A stretch of DNA of 58,596 nucleotides, from positions 1-58,596 of the forward strand of contig NZ_WTVS01000034.1 of NCBI RefSeq assembly GCF_012911005.2, in the 5' to 3' direction. Shown here piece after piece: positions 45,854-54,792 of this stretch (the stretch's first letter is position 1; every line of letters starts with the position of its first letter). Position numbers and translations under genes: made by a program. Source of the stretch: Aromatoleum toluolicum. Lineage in GTDB: Bacteria > Pseudomonadota > Gammaproteobacteria > Burkholderiales > Rhodocyclaceae. Under the pieces are notes generated by a model that worked only from the letters and a program-made list of their open reading frames with translations, had not been told where the DNA came from and did no database searches.

Positions 45854-46030
45854 TCAGGGAAGCGGGACGGATGGCCATGCGGTTGAATGTTCAGACCGAA
45901 GCATAGCCGGAGATAGGGGCTCCCGTCGCGTTCGCCCGATCCGCCTCGCCGTTCGAGAATCATTGCCCCCTCACCGGACGCGCCCGCACTGGGGCGAGAC
46001 ACTTCCGGCAAGGGGGGGGGAAAGCGGACT

Positions 46031-46363
46031 TCAGACCTGCTTCACCGTCGCGCGGCAACGGTCGCTGCCGTGGTCATCGCAGCCGACGTCGTCGGACTCG
46101 GGCTCCGGACGGGGGTCGTCGGCCCCCTTCTTGGCAACGATCGAGCGGCAGATGTCGGTGCCATGGTCGTCGCACCCGGTGTCGTCGGGACGGGGGTGCG
46201 GCTTGGGATCGTCGGCCCCCTTCTTGGCCAGCATCGTTACCGGCACATCTTCCTGGCTGCCTTGCGGCGACGCCGCCGTGGACACGGTGGCGGCGTAGCT
46301 CGCGGAGGTCGCAAAGCCGAGGACGATGATCGCTGCGGCGAGCTTGCGGGGAAAGGTTTTCAT
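46031..46363 (-). CDS. Small secreted protein with two 31-residue CDDHG repeats
   Basis: 110 residues with AGGAGA upstream of the ATG. An N-terminal signal peptide (LAAAIIVLGFATSASYA) is followed by two tandem units at about residues 46-76 and 77-107. Each begins AKKGADDP, is Pro/acid-rich, and ends with GCDDHGxDxCR. The mature part is strongly acidic with four Cys and two His, suggesting disulfides or metal binding. I do not recognise the family. A G9 run lies about 10 bp beyond its stop codon. Confidence 0.75.
   Translation of the reverse strand: MKTFPRKLAAAIIVLGFATSASYAATVSTAASPQGSQEDVPVTMLAKKGADDPKPHPRPDDTGCDDHGTDICRSIVAKKGADDPRPEPESDDVGCDDHGSDRCRATVKQV
46043..46228 (-). repeat. Two 93-bp tandem coding repeats
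   Basis: The units at about 46136-46228 and 46043-46135 encode near-identical 31-residue blocks (AKKGADDP...GCDDHG...CR). This reflects an internal duplication inside the small secreted-protein gene. Confidence 0.75.
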
Positions 46364-46622
46364 TTGGCTTCTCCTGTCGGGGTTGGGGCGCGGGCCGGAA
46401 CGCCCAGTACGGTCTGACGTCGTCGAGTTCGGCCCGACACGCCCTACATGCACTGCATGTGCCAGCCCGTCGCCGCACCGACGAGCAGTCGCCAAGAGCC
46501 TGTTTTATTTAATCAAAAGCAATCTCGAGCGGCGCCGCGACGCACGCCGGCAGCCGTCCCATCGTCCCTCTGCTGCGCGATTCCCCCCACCCGCATGGGG
46601 GATATCAACCAGCCCCCGCCTG
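46364..46622. other. Intergenic region upstream of the small repeat protein
   Basis: 259 bp. An AT-rich patch at about 46500-46522 (minus strand TTTTGATTAAATAAAAC) stands out from the GC-rich surroundings and is the likely promoter area for the small secreted protein. No other feature is seen. Confidence 0.3.
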
Positions 46623-47402
46623 TCAGGCCCCAAATTCCCTCAGCCACGCCAGGCCGTCCTCCGTCCTGCCACGGGGCCGGTATTCGCAGCCGATCCAACC
46701 GGCGTAACCGAGTTCGTCCAGCAGGCGGAACAGGTAACGGTAGTCGAGTTCGCCGTCGTCCGGTTCGTTGCGCGCCGGCACGCCCGCGATCTGTATGTGA
46801 CCGACGTGACGGAGGTAGCGGCGCAGCTTGGTGGTGATGTCGCCTTCCATGATCTGCGCGTGATAGAGGTCCATCTGCACCAGCAGGTTGGGCGCGCCGA
46901 CTTCCTCGCGGATCGCGTGCGCCTCGGCCTGCGTGCTGAGGAAGTAGCCGGGCATGTCGCGCGTGTTGATCGGCTCGATCAGCACCGTGACGCCATGCTG
47001 CGCAGCCGCGCGAGCCGCGTGCCGCAGGTTGTCGACGTACAGGGCGCGCTGCATGCCGGGCGCCGCTCCGGGCACGACGAGGCCGGCCATCACGTGCAGG
47101 CGCGGGGTTCCCAGCGCCTGCGCATACTCCAGGGCACGGACGACGCCCGCACGGAATTCCGCCTCGCGCCCCGGCAGCGCTGCAAGGCCGCGCTCGCCCG
47201 CGGCCCAGTCGCCCGGCGGCATGTTGAAGAGGACGTTAACGAGCCCGTGCGCCTTCAGCCACCCGGCGACCTCCGCCGGCGCGTGCTCGTACGGGAACAG
47301 GAATTCGACGGCCCTGAACCCGGCTTGCGCCGCCGCGGCGAAACGCAGCGGAAACGGGTGCTCGTTGAACATCATCGTCAGGTTGGCGGCAAACTTGGGC
47401 AT
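46623..47402 (-). CDS. hyi: Hydroxypyruvate isomerase
   Basis: A 259-residue TIM barrel of the AP endonuclease 2/xylose-isomerase-like fold. [17 protein letters not shown] is the Hyi N-terminus; [15 protein letters not shown] and [15 protein letters not shown] carry metal-binding Glu, Asp and His; [15 protein letters not shown] and GCEYRPRG finish the site. It interconverts hydroxypyruvate and tartronate semialdehyde. The usual glyoxylate carboligase and reductase genes are not adjacent. Confidence 0.9.
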   Translation of the reverse strand: MPKFAANLTMMFNEHPFPLRFAAAAQAGFRAVEFLFPYEHAPAEVAGWLKAHGLVNVLFNMPPGDWAAGERGLAALPGREAEFRAGVVRALEYAQALGTPRLHVMAGLVVPGAAPGMQRALYVDNLRHAARAAAQHGVTVLIEPINTRDMPGYFLSTQAEAHAIREEVGAPNLLVQMDLYHAQIMEGDITTKLRRYLRHVGHIQIAGVPARNEPDDGELDYRYLFRLLDELGYAGWIGCEYRPRGRTEDGLAWLREFGA

Positions 47403-47649
47403 CGCGGCTTCCTCGCGGGACGGCGGAATGAGGTGAGAGCGGGTACCGGGGCGAGCGCCCCGCGGCCCGGCGATTGTCGCGGACTTCCCCGCACCGCGCC
47501 AGCATCGGCGTCGCAGCCCTGCCGCCACCCGCGTCATGACAGGCACCTTTCCGCGGCGCATAATCGGGCGATGCCAATCCGGTACCCGCAGCGCGCCCCG
47601 GCGGCGGCCGGTACCGCATACCAGTTCCAAAGTCGCACGGAGAACACCG

Positions 47650-48135
47650 ATGAGCCAAGTCCTGTTCGAATGGTCCGACAGCTTCAACGTCGGCATCCAG
47701 GAAATCGACGAACAGCATCGCATCCTGGTCGACCTGCTCAACCAGTTGCACGCCGCGATCCGCGACCACAAGGGCAGTCAGGCCTGTCGCGCGATCCTCG
47801 ACCAGCTGGCCGAATACACGCGCACCCACTTCCTGCTGGAAGAGAGCCTGATGCGCGTATCGCACTACCCCGGCCTTGACGTGCACAAGCAACAGCACGA
47901 AGACCTTATCGCCCAGGTCAGGTCGCTGCAGGACAAGCTCGACAGCGGCCAGGCATCGATCAGCTTCGAGTTGCTGCACTTCCTGCAGGTGTGGCTTACT
48001 AAACACATCAACGAAAGCGACAAGCGCTTCGGCAACCACTTCGTCCGCAACACCGACCTGAAGGGCTATTCGGAATGGTCCGAAGAGGTGAAGACGACGA
48101 TGAAGAAAAAGAAGTGGTGGTGGAAGTTCTGGTGA
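47650..48135 (+). CDS. Bacteriohemerythrin with Lys/Trp-rich tail
   Basis: 161 residues. Diiron ligands are visible in [36 protein letters not shown] and [12 protein letters not shown], the complete hemerythrin set. It binds O2 reversibly and may supply or sense oxygen. The C-terminus ends [11 protein letters not shown], a basic and aromatic tail not part of the four-helix domain. It is divergent from hyi. Confidence 0.92.
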   Translation: MSQVLFEWSDSFNVGIQEIDEQHRILVDLLNQLHAAIRDHKGSQACRAILDQLAEYTRTHFLLEESLMRVSHYPGLDVHKQQHEDLIAQVRSLQDKLDSGQASISFELLHFLQVWLTKHINESDKRFGNHFVRNTDLKGYSEWSEEVKTTMKKKKWWWKFW

Positions 48136-48284
48136 GCGGCGCGTCGCGGGGAGACGGGGAAACGCACGGGTTTGCGTCGCCCGGCGCGAGCGCTCAGAAT
48201 CGCCGGTAGCGCCAACGCGCCGACAGACCCTGCACACAGGGCACGCCCCCGAACCTCCCGAATCTCCCCCCGACGAGAACACAG

Positions 48285-48776
48285 ATGGATCTTCCCGCAC
48301 ACCAACTCACGATGACGGTGCTGATGACACCGGACATGGCGAACTTCTCCGGCAAGGTGCACGGCGGCGCCGTGCTCAAGCTGCTCGACCAGGTCGCCTA
48401 CGCCTGCGCGAGCCGCTACGCCGCGCGCTATGTCGTCACCCTGTCGGTGGATCAGGTGATGTTCCGCCAGCCGATCATGGTGGGCGAACTCGTGACCTTC
48501 CTCGCAAGCGTGAACTACACCGGCAAGTCGTCGATGGAAGTGGGCATCAAGGTCGTTGCGGAGAACATCCGCACCCAGGAAGTGCGCCACGCCAACAGCT
48601 GCTTCTTCACGATGGTCGCTGTCGACGACGACGGCAAGCCGGTCGCGGTGCCGGCGCTGCGCCCCTTCAGCCCGAAGGAGAAGCAGCGCTTCGAGGCGGC
48701 CGAGGCGCGCAAGACGCTGCGGCTGGAACACGAACGGCGCTTCGCCGAGACCCACGGTTCGGCCGACAAGGCCTGA
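48285..48776 (+). CDS. Acyl-CoA thioesterase (YciA/ACOT hotdog family)
   Basis: 163 residues. Hotdog-fold features: TPDMANFSGKVHGGAVLKLLDQ with the catalytic Asp in LLDQ, and SVDQVMFRQPIMVGELVTF, then CFFTMVAVDDDGKP. It hydrolyses acyl-CoA thioesters. The length and arrangement match YciA-like proteins. It stands alone on the plus strand 48 bp before the next gene. Confidence 0.9.
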   Translation: MDLPAHQLTMTVLMTPDMANFSGKVHGGAVLKLLDQVAYACASRYAARYVVTLSVDQVMFRQPIMVGELVTFLASVNYTGKSSMEVGIKVVAENIRTQEVRHANSCFFTMVAVDDDGKPVAVPALRPFSPKEKQRFEAAEARKTLRLEHERRFAETHGSADKA

Positions 48777-48824
48777 TCCCGCCCCTGCGCCCCGCGGGTG
48801 GCGCAGTCATTCAAAGGAAACCGC

Positions 48825-49976
48825 ATGCAAGATCACCCGCAAATCGTCTGGCAGGACGAGAGCGGCGCCACCCATTCGGCCCGCTGGCGCTCGGAAAGCG
48901 GCAGCCCGCCGCCCAGGCGGGTCGTGCTCGCCGACGACCAGACGCCTGCCGACCTGGCCTACCGGCTCGCGTGCGAAGGCACGGCGCTGCTGTACCGCGG
49001 CGACTTCCACAACGCGAAGCAGCTGCTGCAGGCGATGGCGCGGCGCATCGACCGCAAGCCGCGCCGCCCCGCCAAGCCCGGCGCGGCGAAAAGTGCGACC
49101 GAGACCTTCCACCTGCACCGCCAGGCGCAGGCGCAGCGCGCGCGGGTGCTGGGCATGCTCCTGCTGCCCTTCGATGCCGATCACGGTCTGCCGCTGCGCC
49201 GCGCGCCGGACGTGCGGCAGGCCTGCATGGAAGCCTACGGCGCCGCCGACGAACCGTATGTCGCGTCGCTGCGCGAACTGCTGGGCCTGATCGGCGCGCA
49301 CGAGTGGCGCAAGAAAGGGGTTCCGGTCGCGGCGCTGGGCGCGGCGATCCACCCGCATTACGGCGTGTTCTCGCCGGTGCGCGGCGAATACGTCGATCTC
49401 GTCGCCCAGGCGCCCCTGCCCGCAGCCTTGGCAGGCGATGCGACGGCCTTCGACGTGGGGACCGGCACGGGCGTGATCGCGGCGGTGCTTGCGCGCCGCG
49501 GGGTCGCGCACATCGTCGCGACCGACCAGGATCCGCGCGCACTGGCCTGCGCGAGCGAGAACATCGCGCGCCTCGGCTATGCGGGGCAGGTCGAGGTGGT
49601 ACAGGCCGACATGTTCCCGGAGGGCCGCGCCGCGCTGGTCGTGTGCAATCCGCCGTGGGTGCCGGCGCGCCCGAGCTCGCCCGTCGAGTACGCTGTCTAC
49701 GACCCGGACAGCCGCATGCTGCACGCCTTTCTCGGCGGCCTCGCGGCGCATCTCGCCCCCGGCGGCGAAGGCTGGCTGATCCTGTCGGATCTCGCGGAAC
49801 ATCTGGGCCTGCGCACGCGCGAGGAGCTGCTCGCGGCGATCGACGCCGGCGGCCTGCAGGTGCTCGGGCGGCTAGACGCCCGTCCCCGGCATGGCAAGGC
49901 GAGCGACGCGGAGGATCCACTGCACACGGCGCGGGCCGCGGAAGTCACGTCGCTGTGGCGCCTCGCGGCACGTTGA
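48825..49976 (+). CDS. Class I methyltransferase with long N-terminal extension
   Basis: 383 residues from the ATG at 48825 (AAAGGA upstream). The C-terminal half is a HemK/RsmC-like methyltransferase: AFDVGTGTGVIAAVLARRG near 208, VATDQDPRALACASENI, and the VVCNPPWVPARPS motif, where NPP(W/Y) binds an amide or exocyclic amine of the target. The first ~200 residues show no domain I recognise. The target, protein or nucleic acid, is unknown. Confidence 0.82.
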   Translation: MQDHPQIVWQDESGATHSARWRSESGSPPPRRVVLADDQTPADLAYRLACEGTALLYRGDFHNAKQLLQAMARRIDRKPRRPAKPGAAKSATETFHLHRQAQAQRARVLGMLLLPFDADHGLPLRRAPDVRQACMEAYGAADEPYVASLRELLGLIGAHEWRKKGVPVAALGAAIHPHYGVFSPVRGEYVDLVAQAPLPAALAGDATAFDVGTGTGVIAAVLARRGVAHIVATDQDPRALACASENIARLGYAGQVEVVQADMFPEGRAALVVCNPPWVPARPSSPVEYAVYDPDSRMLHAFLGGLAAHLAPGGEGWLILSDLAEHLGLRTREELLAAIDAGGLQVLGRLDARPRHGKASDAEDPLHTARAAEVTSLWRLAAR

Positions 49977-49997
49977 GGGGCGGCGCGCGCCGGCGCG

Positions 49998-51008
49998 TCA
50001 TTCCTCCTGCAGCAGCTTCTTGAGGTATTCGGGCAGGCCCGACAGTACCAGCGTGTCGCTCGCGCGATCGTAGTGCACGGCGCCCGAATGCAGGCTCGCG
50101 CGATCGAATTCCAGTTTCCACTGCTCGCCGGCGGCGCGGAAGCGCACCAGCGGGCGGATCGCGCGGCGGTCGGGGACGAAGCCACCGGCGAGCGGCGCCT
50201 CGCCTGACGCGAGGGCCGCGTCGAGGCGTTCGGGCTGCTCGGGCCACACCTTGCGCGCGATCTCGTCGAGCGCGAGCGGCGAGCCGGCCTCGCCGAGTTC
50301 GTCAAGGTAGCCGTGCGCGCGCTCGAGCATCGCGTCGCGCGCAGGCGCCTCCAGGCGCTGCGTCTCGGCGAAGTCCGACAGGCGCTGCACGAGCTTCTTC
50401 GTTTCCTTCAGCGCGATCACGACGTCGCCGCAGCCGAGAAAGCGCTTGAACCATGGCGCGACGTCGCTGCGCCCCTTGAGGAAGCTCACGTAGCGCTCGT
50501 CGCCGCGCTGCCAGCCGGTGAGGTCGATGCGCCCGGCCGCGGGCAGCGCCGCGAAATCCAGATGCAGGCAGTCGACGATGTCGAGCGCGCCGGTGACGGC
50601 GCTGCCGACCGCCTCACCGACCACGGCGATCCACAGGCAGTCGTTCGCGCCTTCGAGGATGCGCGCGATCACGACGTAGCCGGACACTTCCGCGCCTTCC
50701 TCGTCCGCGCACAGACGCAGCGCGTCCATCATGCGCAGCGACAGCGCGGCGAAGTCGAGACTCTTGTCGACGACGTGCTCGCGCACCAGACGCGGCAGCG
50801 GCGAGTCGGCCTCCCCCTCCTCCGCGAATCGCCCGTAGCCCCGGCTGCTGCGGTCCGCGTAGTGGCCGCACAGGCGTTCGACCAGGCGCACTGCGGCATC
50901 GTCGACGCGGCAGGCGCCGTCGCGCAACTCGGCGCTCGCGGGGCCCTCGCCGGTGCGGTGGAGCTTGTGGACGACGAGGTGGGTGATGGTGTGCTGGACC
51001 TGGCTCAT
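49998..51008 (-). CDS. Nucleoid-associated protein, YejK/NdpA family
   Basis: 336 residues, the family length. It begins QVQHTITHLVVHKLHRTGE and contains FLGCGDVVIALKETKKLVQ and LALDEIARKVWPEQPE, typical of NdpA. YejK binds the nucleoid and interacts with topoisomerases. It converges on the methyltransferase gene, 21 bp apart. Confidence 0.88.
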   Translation of the reverse strand: MSQVQHTITHLVVHKLHRTGEGPASAELRDGACRVDDAAVRLVERLCGHYADRSSRGYGRFAEEGEADSPLPRLVREHVVDKSLDFAALSLRMMDALRLCADEEGAEVSGYVVIARILEGANDCLWIAVVGEAVGSAVTGALDIVDCLHLDFAALPAAGRIDLTGWQRGDERYVSFLKGRSDVAPWFKRFLGCGDVVIALKETKKLVQRLSDFAETQRLEAPARDAMLERAHGYLDELGEAGSPLALDEIARKVWPEQPERLDAALASGEAPLAGGFVPDRRAIRPLVRFRAAGEQWKLEFDRASLHSGAVHYDRASDTLVLSGLPEYLKKLLQEE

Positions 51009-51075
51009 GGCGGCATCTCGTGCAGACGGGGGCGCGATTCTCGCACGCCCCGGCCCGCCCGGGACCGCCTTCGCG

Positions 51076-51627
51076 TCACTGATGCCAAGCGTTGAAGCGC
51101 GCTTCCGCCTGCTCGAACAGCACCTTCACCTTCTCCACTTCCCACGCCTGCTCGGCCAGCGTCTCGTGGTCCCACAGGCTGCGCGGCTGCGGCGGGGCGA
51201 AGAAATCGCCGCCGTACACGTGGATCGCGCAACTCATCTTGCCGATCGGGTTGAGCACCGAATGGATCGCGTCGCGTTCGAGCGCGGTGACGTCGCCCAC
51301 GCCCAGCGAGCTTGCGCCGATCGCCTCGATGCTGCCCGCGGTCCGCCGCCAGAACACGTTGTCCTCACGCCCGGCGTAGATCCCGACCACCGAGAACATC
51401 TGGTGGTTGTGCGGCATCAGGCTCATGCACGGCGCCCATACGAAGTTGATGATCGTGAGTTCCGGCGAACGGTACAGCGCGTTGATGCCCGCGTGCTTCG
51501 GTTCACCGAGTTGCGCGACGATCGCCGCGCCGTCCGAGACCGCCTCGGCCACCAGTTCGCGCACGGCTGCCGGCCCTTCGGCCACGGCCTGCGTGCAGTC
51601 CTGGATGAATCGCTCCTTGTCGAACAT
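51076..51627 (-). CDS. Cupin-type thiol dioxygenase-like protein (cysteine dioxygenase family)
   Basis: 183 residues from the ATG at 51627. The iron-binding triad of cysteine/3-mercaptopropionate dioxygenases fits His73 and His75 (LMPHNHQMFSVVGIYAG) and His122 (ERDAIHSVLNP), with AIHVYGGDFF at the end of the barrel. Such enzymes oxidise thiols to sulfinates. Alternative: another small-molecule cupin dioxygenase. The 170-bp gap to the LysR gene shows no other feature. Confidence 0.78.
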   Translation of the reverse strand: MFDKERFIQDCTQAVAEGPAAVRELVAEAVSDGAAIVAQLGEPKHAGINALYRSPELTIINFVWAPCMSLMPHNHQMFSVVGIYAGREDNVFWRRTAGSIEAIGASSLGVGDVTALERDAIHSVLNPIGKMSCAIHVYGGDFFAPPQPRSLWDHETLAEQAWEVEKVKVLFEQAEARFNAWHQ

Positions 51628-51798
51628 GATCCATGCTCCCAACCTCGATCCACGTTCCCGCGGCGACGGGCGGCCGCCTGAAGGCCCGGCCGCCTCGCCC
51701 CCTGAATCCGCGCCTTCCCTTGCCATCGGGAACCTCCTCATCCGGGCAGTCCCCCATTCATTAATAGGACACGCCAGCGGGCCGGGCCAGACATCCGC

Positions 51799-52698
51799 TC
51801 ACGCGGACGCCTTCTCCAGTTCGCCGAAGAGCCAGTCCTGGAAATTGCGGATCTTGGGCAGCTCGGCGCGCGCTTTCAGCAGATTGAAGGTGTAGCCCTG
51901 CACCTTCGGCCCGTCGAGCCCGAGCGGCGCGACGAGCCGTCCGGTTTCGAGCTCGCGCTGCGCGAGCAGCAGGCTTTCCAGACACACGCCGAGGCCGTCC
52001 ACGGCCGCGCTGAGCGCCATGAAGGAGCGGTCGAAGCGCAGGCCGCGCGAGATGTCGAGCTTGACCTTGCGGTGCTGGCGCATCCAGTCGCGCCAGCCGA
52101 CGAGGCACACCTCGCTGTGGATCAGCGTGTGGTGGACCAAATCGTCGGGCGTGCGGATCGGGTGCGGGCCGTTCATCAACGCCGGCGAGCACATCGGCAC
52201 GATGGTCTCGGGCGGGAAGGTCAGCACCATCGTGCCGGCCGGCTGCAGCCGCTTCATGCCGTAACGGATATCGATATCCACGGTCTCCGCGACCAGATCG
52301 ACGGTATCGGTCGACGCGTTGAGGCGCACGTCGACGTCGGGGTTGAGCGAGCTGAAGCGCGCGAGGCGCGGCATCAGCCACTGCGTCGCGAAGCTGGGCG
52401 TCGCATGCACCGTGAGGATGTCGCTCTTTTCCGTGCGCCCGAGTTCGCGCGTCGCGAGGTCGATGCGCGCGAAGGCCGCCGACACCTCCTCCGCGTAGCG
52501 CCGGCCCGAGTCCGTCAGCACCACCGCGCGATGCACGCGATGGAAGAGCTGCACCCCGAATTGGTCCTCCAGCAGCTTGATCTGGTGGCTCACCGCCGAG
52601 GGGGTCACGAACAGTTCTTCTGCTGCAAGCGCGAAAGACGACAGCCGCGCGGCGGCCTCGAACGCTTGTATGGCCTTGAGAGGGACTCGATGCTGCAT
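51799..52698 (-). CDS. LysR-family transcriptional regulator (GcvA-like)
   Basis: 299 residues from the ATG at 52698; a GTG at 52725 would add nine residues. The N-terminal winged helix is LKAIQAFEAAARLSSFALAA followed by ELFVTPSAVSHQIKLLEDQ. The effector-binding domain follows. It is divergent from the transketolase-TRAP genes across 200 bp and is their likely regulator. The 52699-52745 patch (TATAAGGCTAATTTATT) is AT-rich and may hold both promoters. Confidence 0.92.
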   Translation of the reverse strand: MQHRVPLKAIQAFEAAARLSSFALAAEELFVTPSAVSHQIKLLEDQFGVQLFHRVHRAVVLTDSGRRYAEEVSAAFARIDLATRELGRTEKSDILTVHATPSFATQWLMPRLARFSSLNPDVDVRLNASTDTVDLVAETVDIDIRYGMKRLQPAGTMVLTFPPETIVPMCSPALMNGPHPIRTPDDLVHHTLIHSEVCLVGWRDWMRQHRKVKLDISRGLRFDRSFMALSAAVDGLGVCLESLLLAQRELETGRLVAPLGLDGPKVQGYTFNLLKARAELPKIRNFQDWLFGELEKASA

Positions 52699-52898
52699 CG
52701 CAAAACCCACATGAATTGAATTCACCTATAAGGCTAATTTATTCGTTTGAGCGACACCGATCAAGGGAATACGCTTTCTCCCACTCGCCGGACGTTGTGC
52801 AGACAGCCCGAGCGAAGGCGGAGAGCCCCCTCTCCTGACAGAGAGCAACGATTCGTCCCAACGCCCCCAGGGCAGCGGACCCAACCAAGGAGAACTGC
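52699..52898. promoter_or_regulatory. Divergent control region, LysR gene / transketolase operon
   Basis: A 200-bp gap. The AT-rich core CTATAAGGCTAATTTATTCG (about 52727-52746) contrasts with the GC-rich surroundings and is the most likely location of overlapping LysR-type sites and promoters. The transketolase ribosome site is GGAG, just before the GTG. Confidence 0.45.
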
Positions 52899-53744
52899 GT
52901 GGATACCAGCGTTACTGCCCCCCGCGCCAAGATCGCCGAGCACGCCTACCGCATCCGCCGCAACGCGCTGCGGATGGGCGAAGTTCAAGGCCAGGGCTAC
53001 ATCGCCCAGGCGCTGGACATCGCCGACGTGCTGGCGACGGCCTACTTTCATGCGATGCGCTACCGGCCGGAAGACCCGGCGTGGGAAGAGCGCGACCGCT
53101 TCCTGCTGTCGAACGGCCACTACGCGATCGCGCTGTATGCGGCGCTGATCGAGGCCGGCATCGTCCCCGAGGAAGAACTGGAGACCTACGGCAGCGACGA
53201 CAGCCGCCTGCCGATGTCCGGCATGGCGAGCTACACGCCGGGCATGGAAATGTCGGGCGGCTCGCTCGGCCAGGGTCTGACGATCGCCGTCGGCCGCGGC
53301 CTGGGCCTGAAGCGTAAGGGCTCGAAGTCCTTCGTGTATACGCTGTTCTCGGACGGCGAACTCGACGAGGGCGCCGTGTGGGAAGGCCTGATGTCGGCCG
53401 CACACCACAAGCTCGACAACCTGATCGCGATCGTCGACGTCAATAACCAGCAGGCCGACGGCCCCTCGTCGCAGGTGATGGCCTTCGAGCCGCTCACCGA
53501 GAAGATGCGGGCCTTCGGCTGGTTCACCCAGCGCATCGACGGCAACGACCTAGACGCCGTGATCGCCGCCTTCGACGCCGCGCGCAACCACCCCGGCCCC
53601 GAGCCCCGCATGATCATCGCCGACACCCTGATGGGCTGCGGCGTGCCCTTCCTCGAAGCGCGCGAGAAGAACCACTTCATCCGCGTCGAGCCGAACGAGT
53701 GGCAGCTGGCCCTCGAAGCGCTGGACGCCGGGAGGAAAGCATGA
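52899..53744 (+). CDS. Transketolase, N-terminal (TPP-binding) subunit
   Basis: 281 residues with a GTG start at 52899. The TPP/Mg motif is FSDGELDEGAVWEGLMSA followed by VDVNNQQADG; an early GHYAIALYAAL and MSGGSLGQGLTIAVG contact cofactor and substrate. It covers only the N-terminal half of a transketolase; the C-terminal half is the next gene, overlapping by 4 bp (ATGA). Split transketolases are used by several catabolic pathways instead of the one-piece pentose-phosphate enzyme. Confidence 0.93.
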   Translation: MDTSVTAPRAKIAEHAYRIRRNALRMGEVQGQGYIAQALDIADVLATAYFHAMRYRPEDPAWEERDRFLLSNGHYAIALYAALIEAGIVPEEELETYGSDDSRLPMSGMASYTPGMEMSGGSLGQGLTIAVGRGLGLKRKGSKSFVYTLFSDGELDEGAVWEGLMSAAHHKLDNLIAIVDVNNQQADGPSSQVMAFEPLTEKMRAFGWFTQRIDGNDLDAVIAAFDAARNHPGPEPRMIIADTLMGCGVPFLEAREKNHFIRVEPNEWQLALEALDAGRKA

Positions 53745-54742
53745 GCACCGTTACCGCACAAAAGCCCAAGCTGAAGACCTCGGCGATGATCGCCTCAATC
53801 GCCGGCGAGGGCCAGCGCACCCAGGCCGCGCCCTTCGGCCACGCGCTCGTGAAGCTCGCCGCAGAGCGGCCCGAGATCGTCGGCATGACCGCCGACCTCG
53901 CGAAATACACCGACCTGCACATCTTCGCGCAGGCCTACCCCGAGCGCTTCTACCAGATGGGGATGGCCGAGCAGTTGCTGATGGGCGCCGCGGCCGGCTT
54001 CGCACATGAAGGCGCGATGCCCTTCGTGACGACCTACGCGGTGTTCGCGACGCGCCGCGCCTACGACTTCATGCACCAGACGATCGCCGAGGACGACCTC
54101 AACGTGAAGATCGCCTGCGCGCTGCCCGGCCTCACGACCGGCTACGGCCCGAGCCACCAGGCGGCCGAGGACCTCGCGCTGATGCGCGCGATGCCCGGCA
54201 TGACCGTGATCGACCCGTGCGACGCACTCGACATCGAACAGATGGTGCCGGCGGTGGCCGAACACAAGGGGCCGGTGTACATGCGCCTCTTGCGCGGCCA
54301 GGTGCCGCTGGTGCTCGACGAGTACGACTACAAGTTCGAGCTCGGCAAGGCCAAGCTCGTGCGCGACGGCCGCGACGTGCTGGTGATCTCGTCCGGGATC
54401 ATGACGATGCGTGCGCTGGAAGTCGCCAAGGCGCTCGCGGCCGACCGCGTCGATGTCGGCGTGCTGCACGTGCCGACGATCAAGCCGCTCGACACCTCGA
54501 CGATCCTGCGCGAGGCAGGCCGCTCCGGGCGCCTGGTCGTCGTCGCCGAGAACCACACGACGATCGGCGGACTCGGCGAAGCGATCGGCACGACGCTGCT
54601 GCGCGCCGGCGTGACCCCGCAGTTCCGCCAGATCGCGCTGCCCGACGCCTTCCTCGACGCCGGCGCGCTGCCGACGCTGCATGACCGCTACGGCATCTCG
54701 ACCGAAGCGATGAGCACAACGATCAAGGGCTGGCTGTCGTAA
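53741..54742 (+). CDS. Transketolase, C-terminal (pyrimidine-binding) subunit
   Basis: 333 residues from the ATG at 53741. The pyrimidine-domain motif with the catalytic Glu is MGMAEQLLMGAAAGFAHEG; TTGYGPSHQAAEDLALMRAM and a C-terminal transketolase_C domain (VISSGIMTMRALEVAKAL) follow. It should form an alpha2beta2 enzyme with the preceding gene. Its donor and acceptor substrates are not determinable, but the operon context suggests a sugar acid or related ketose. Confidence 0.93.
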   Translation: MSTVTAQKPKLKTSAMIASIAGEGQRTQAAPFGHALVKLAAERPEIVGMTADLAKYTDLHIFAQAYPERFYQMGMAEQLLMGAAAGFAHEGAMPFVTTYAVFATRRAYDFMHQTIAEDDLNVKIACALPGLTTGYGPSHQAAEDLALMRAMPGMTVIDPCDALDIEQMVPAVAEHKGPVYMRLLRGQVPLVLDEYDYKFELGKAKLVRDGRDVLVISSGIMTMRALEVAKALAADRVDVGVLHVPTIKPLDTSTILREAGRSGRLVVVAENHTTIGGLGEAIGTTLLRAGVTPQFRQIALPDAFLDAGALPTLHDRYGISTEAMSTTIKGWLS

Positions 54743-54792
54743 CGGCCGCCTGAACCGACTCCAAATCAACTGCAATTCAAAGGACCACTAAC

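Noticed and set aside
45831-46298. Plus-strand frame with internal repeats opposite the small secreted protein
   Set aside because: The repeats are the reverse strand of the CDDHG coding repeats; the minus frame has a signal peptide and ribosome site, the plus frame has neither.
49981-49992. Palindrome CGGCGCGCGCCG between the convergent methyltransferase and YejK genes
   Set aside because: It is a short all-GC sequence expected by chance in this composition; it has no loop or T-tract to support a terminator.
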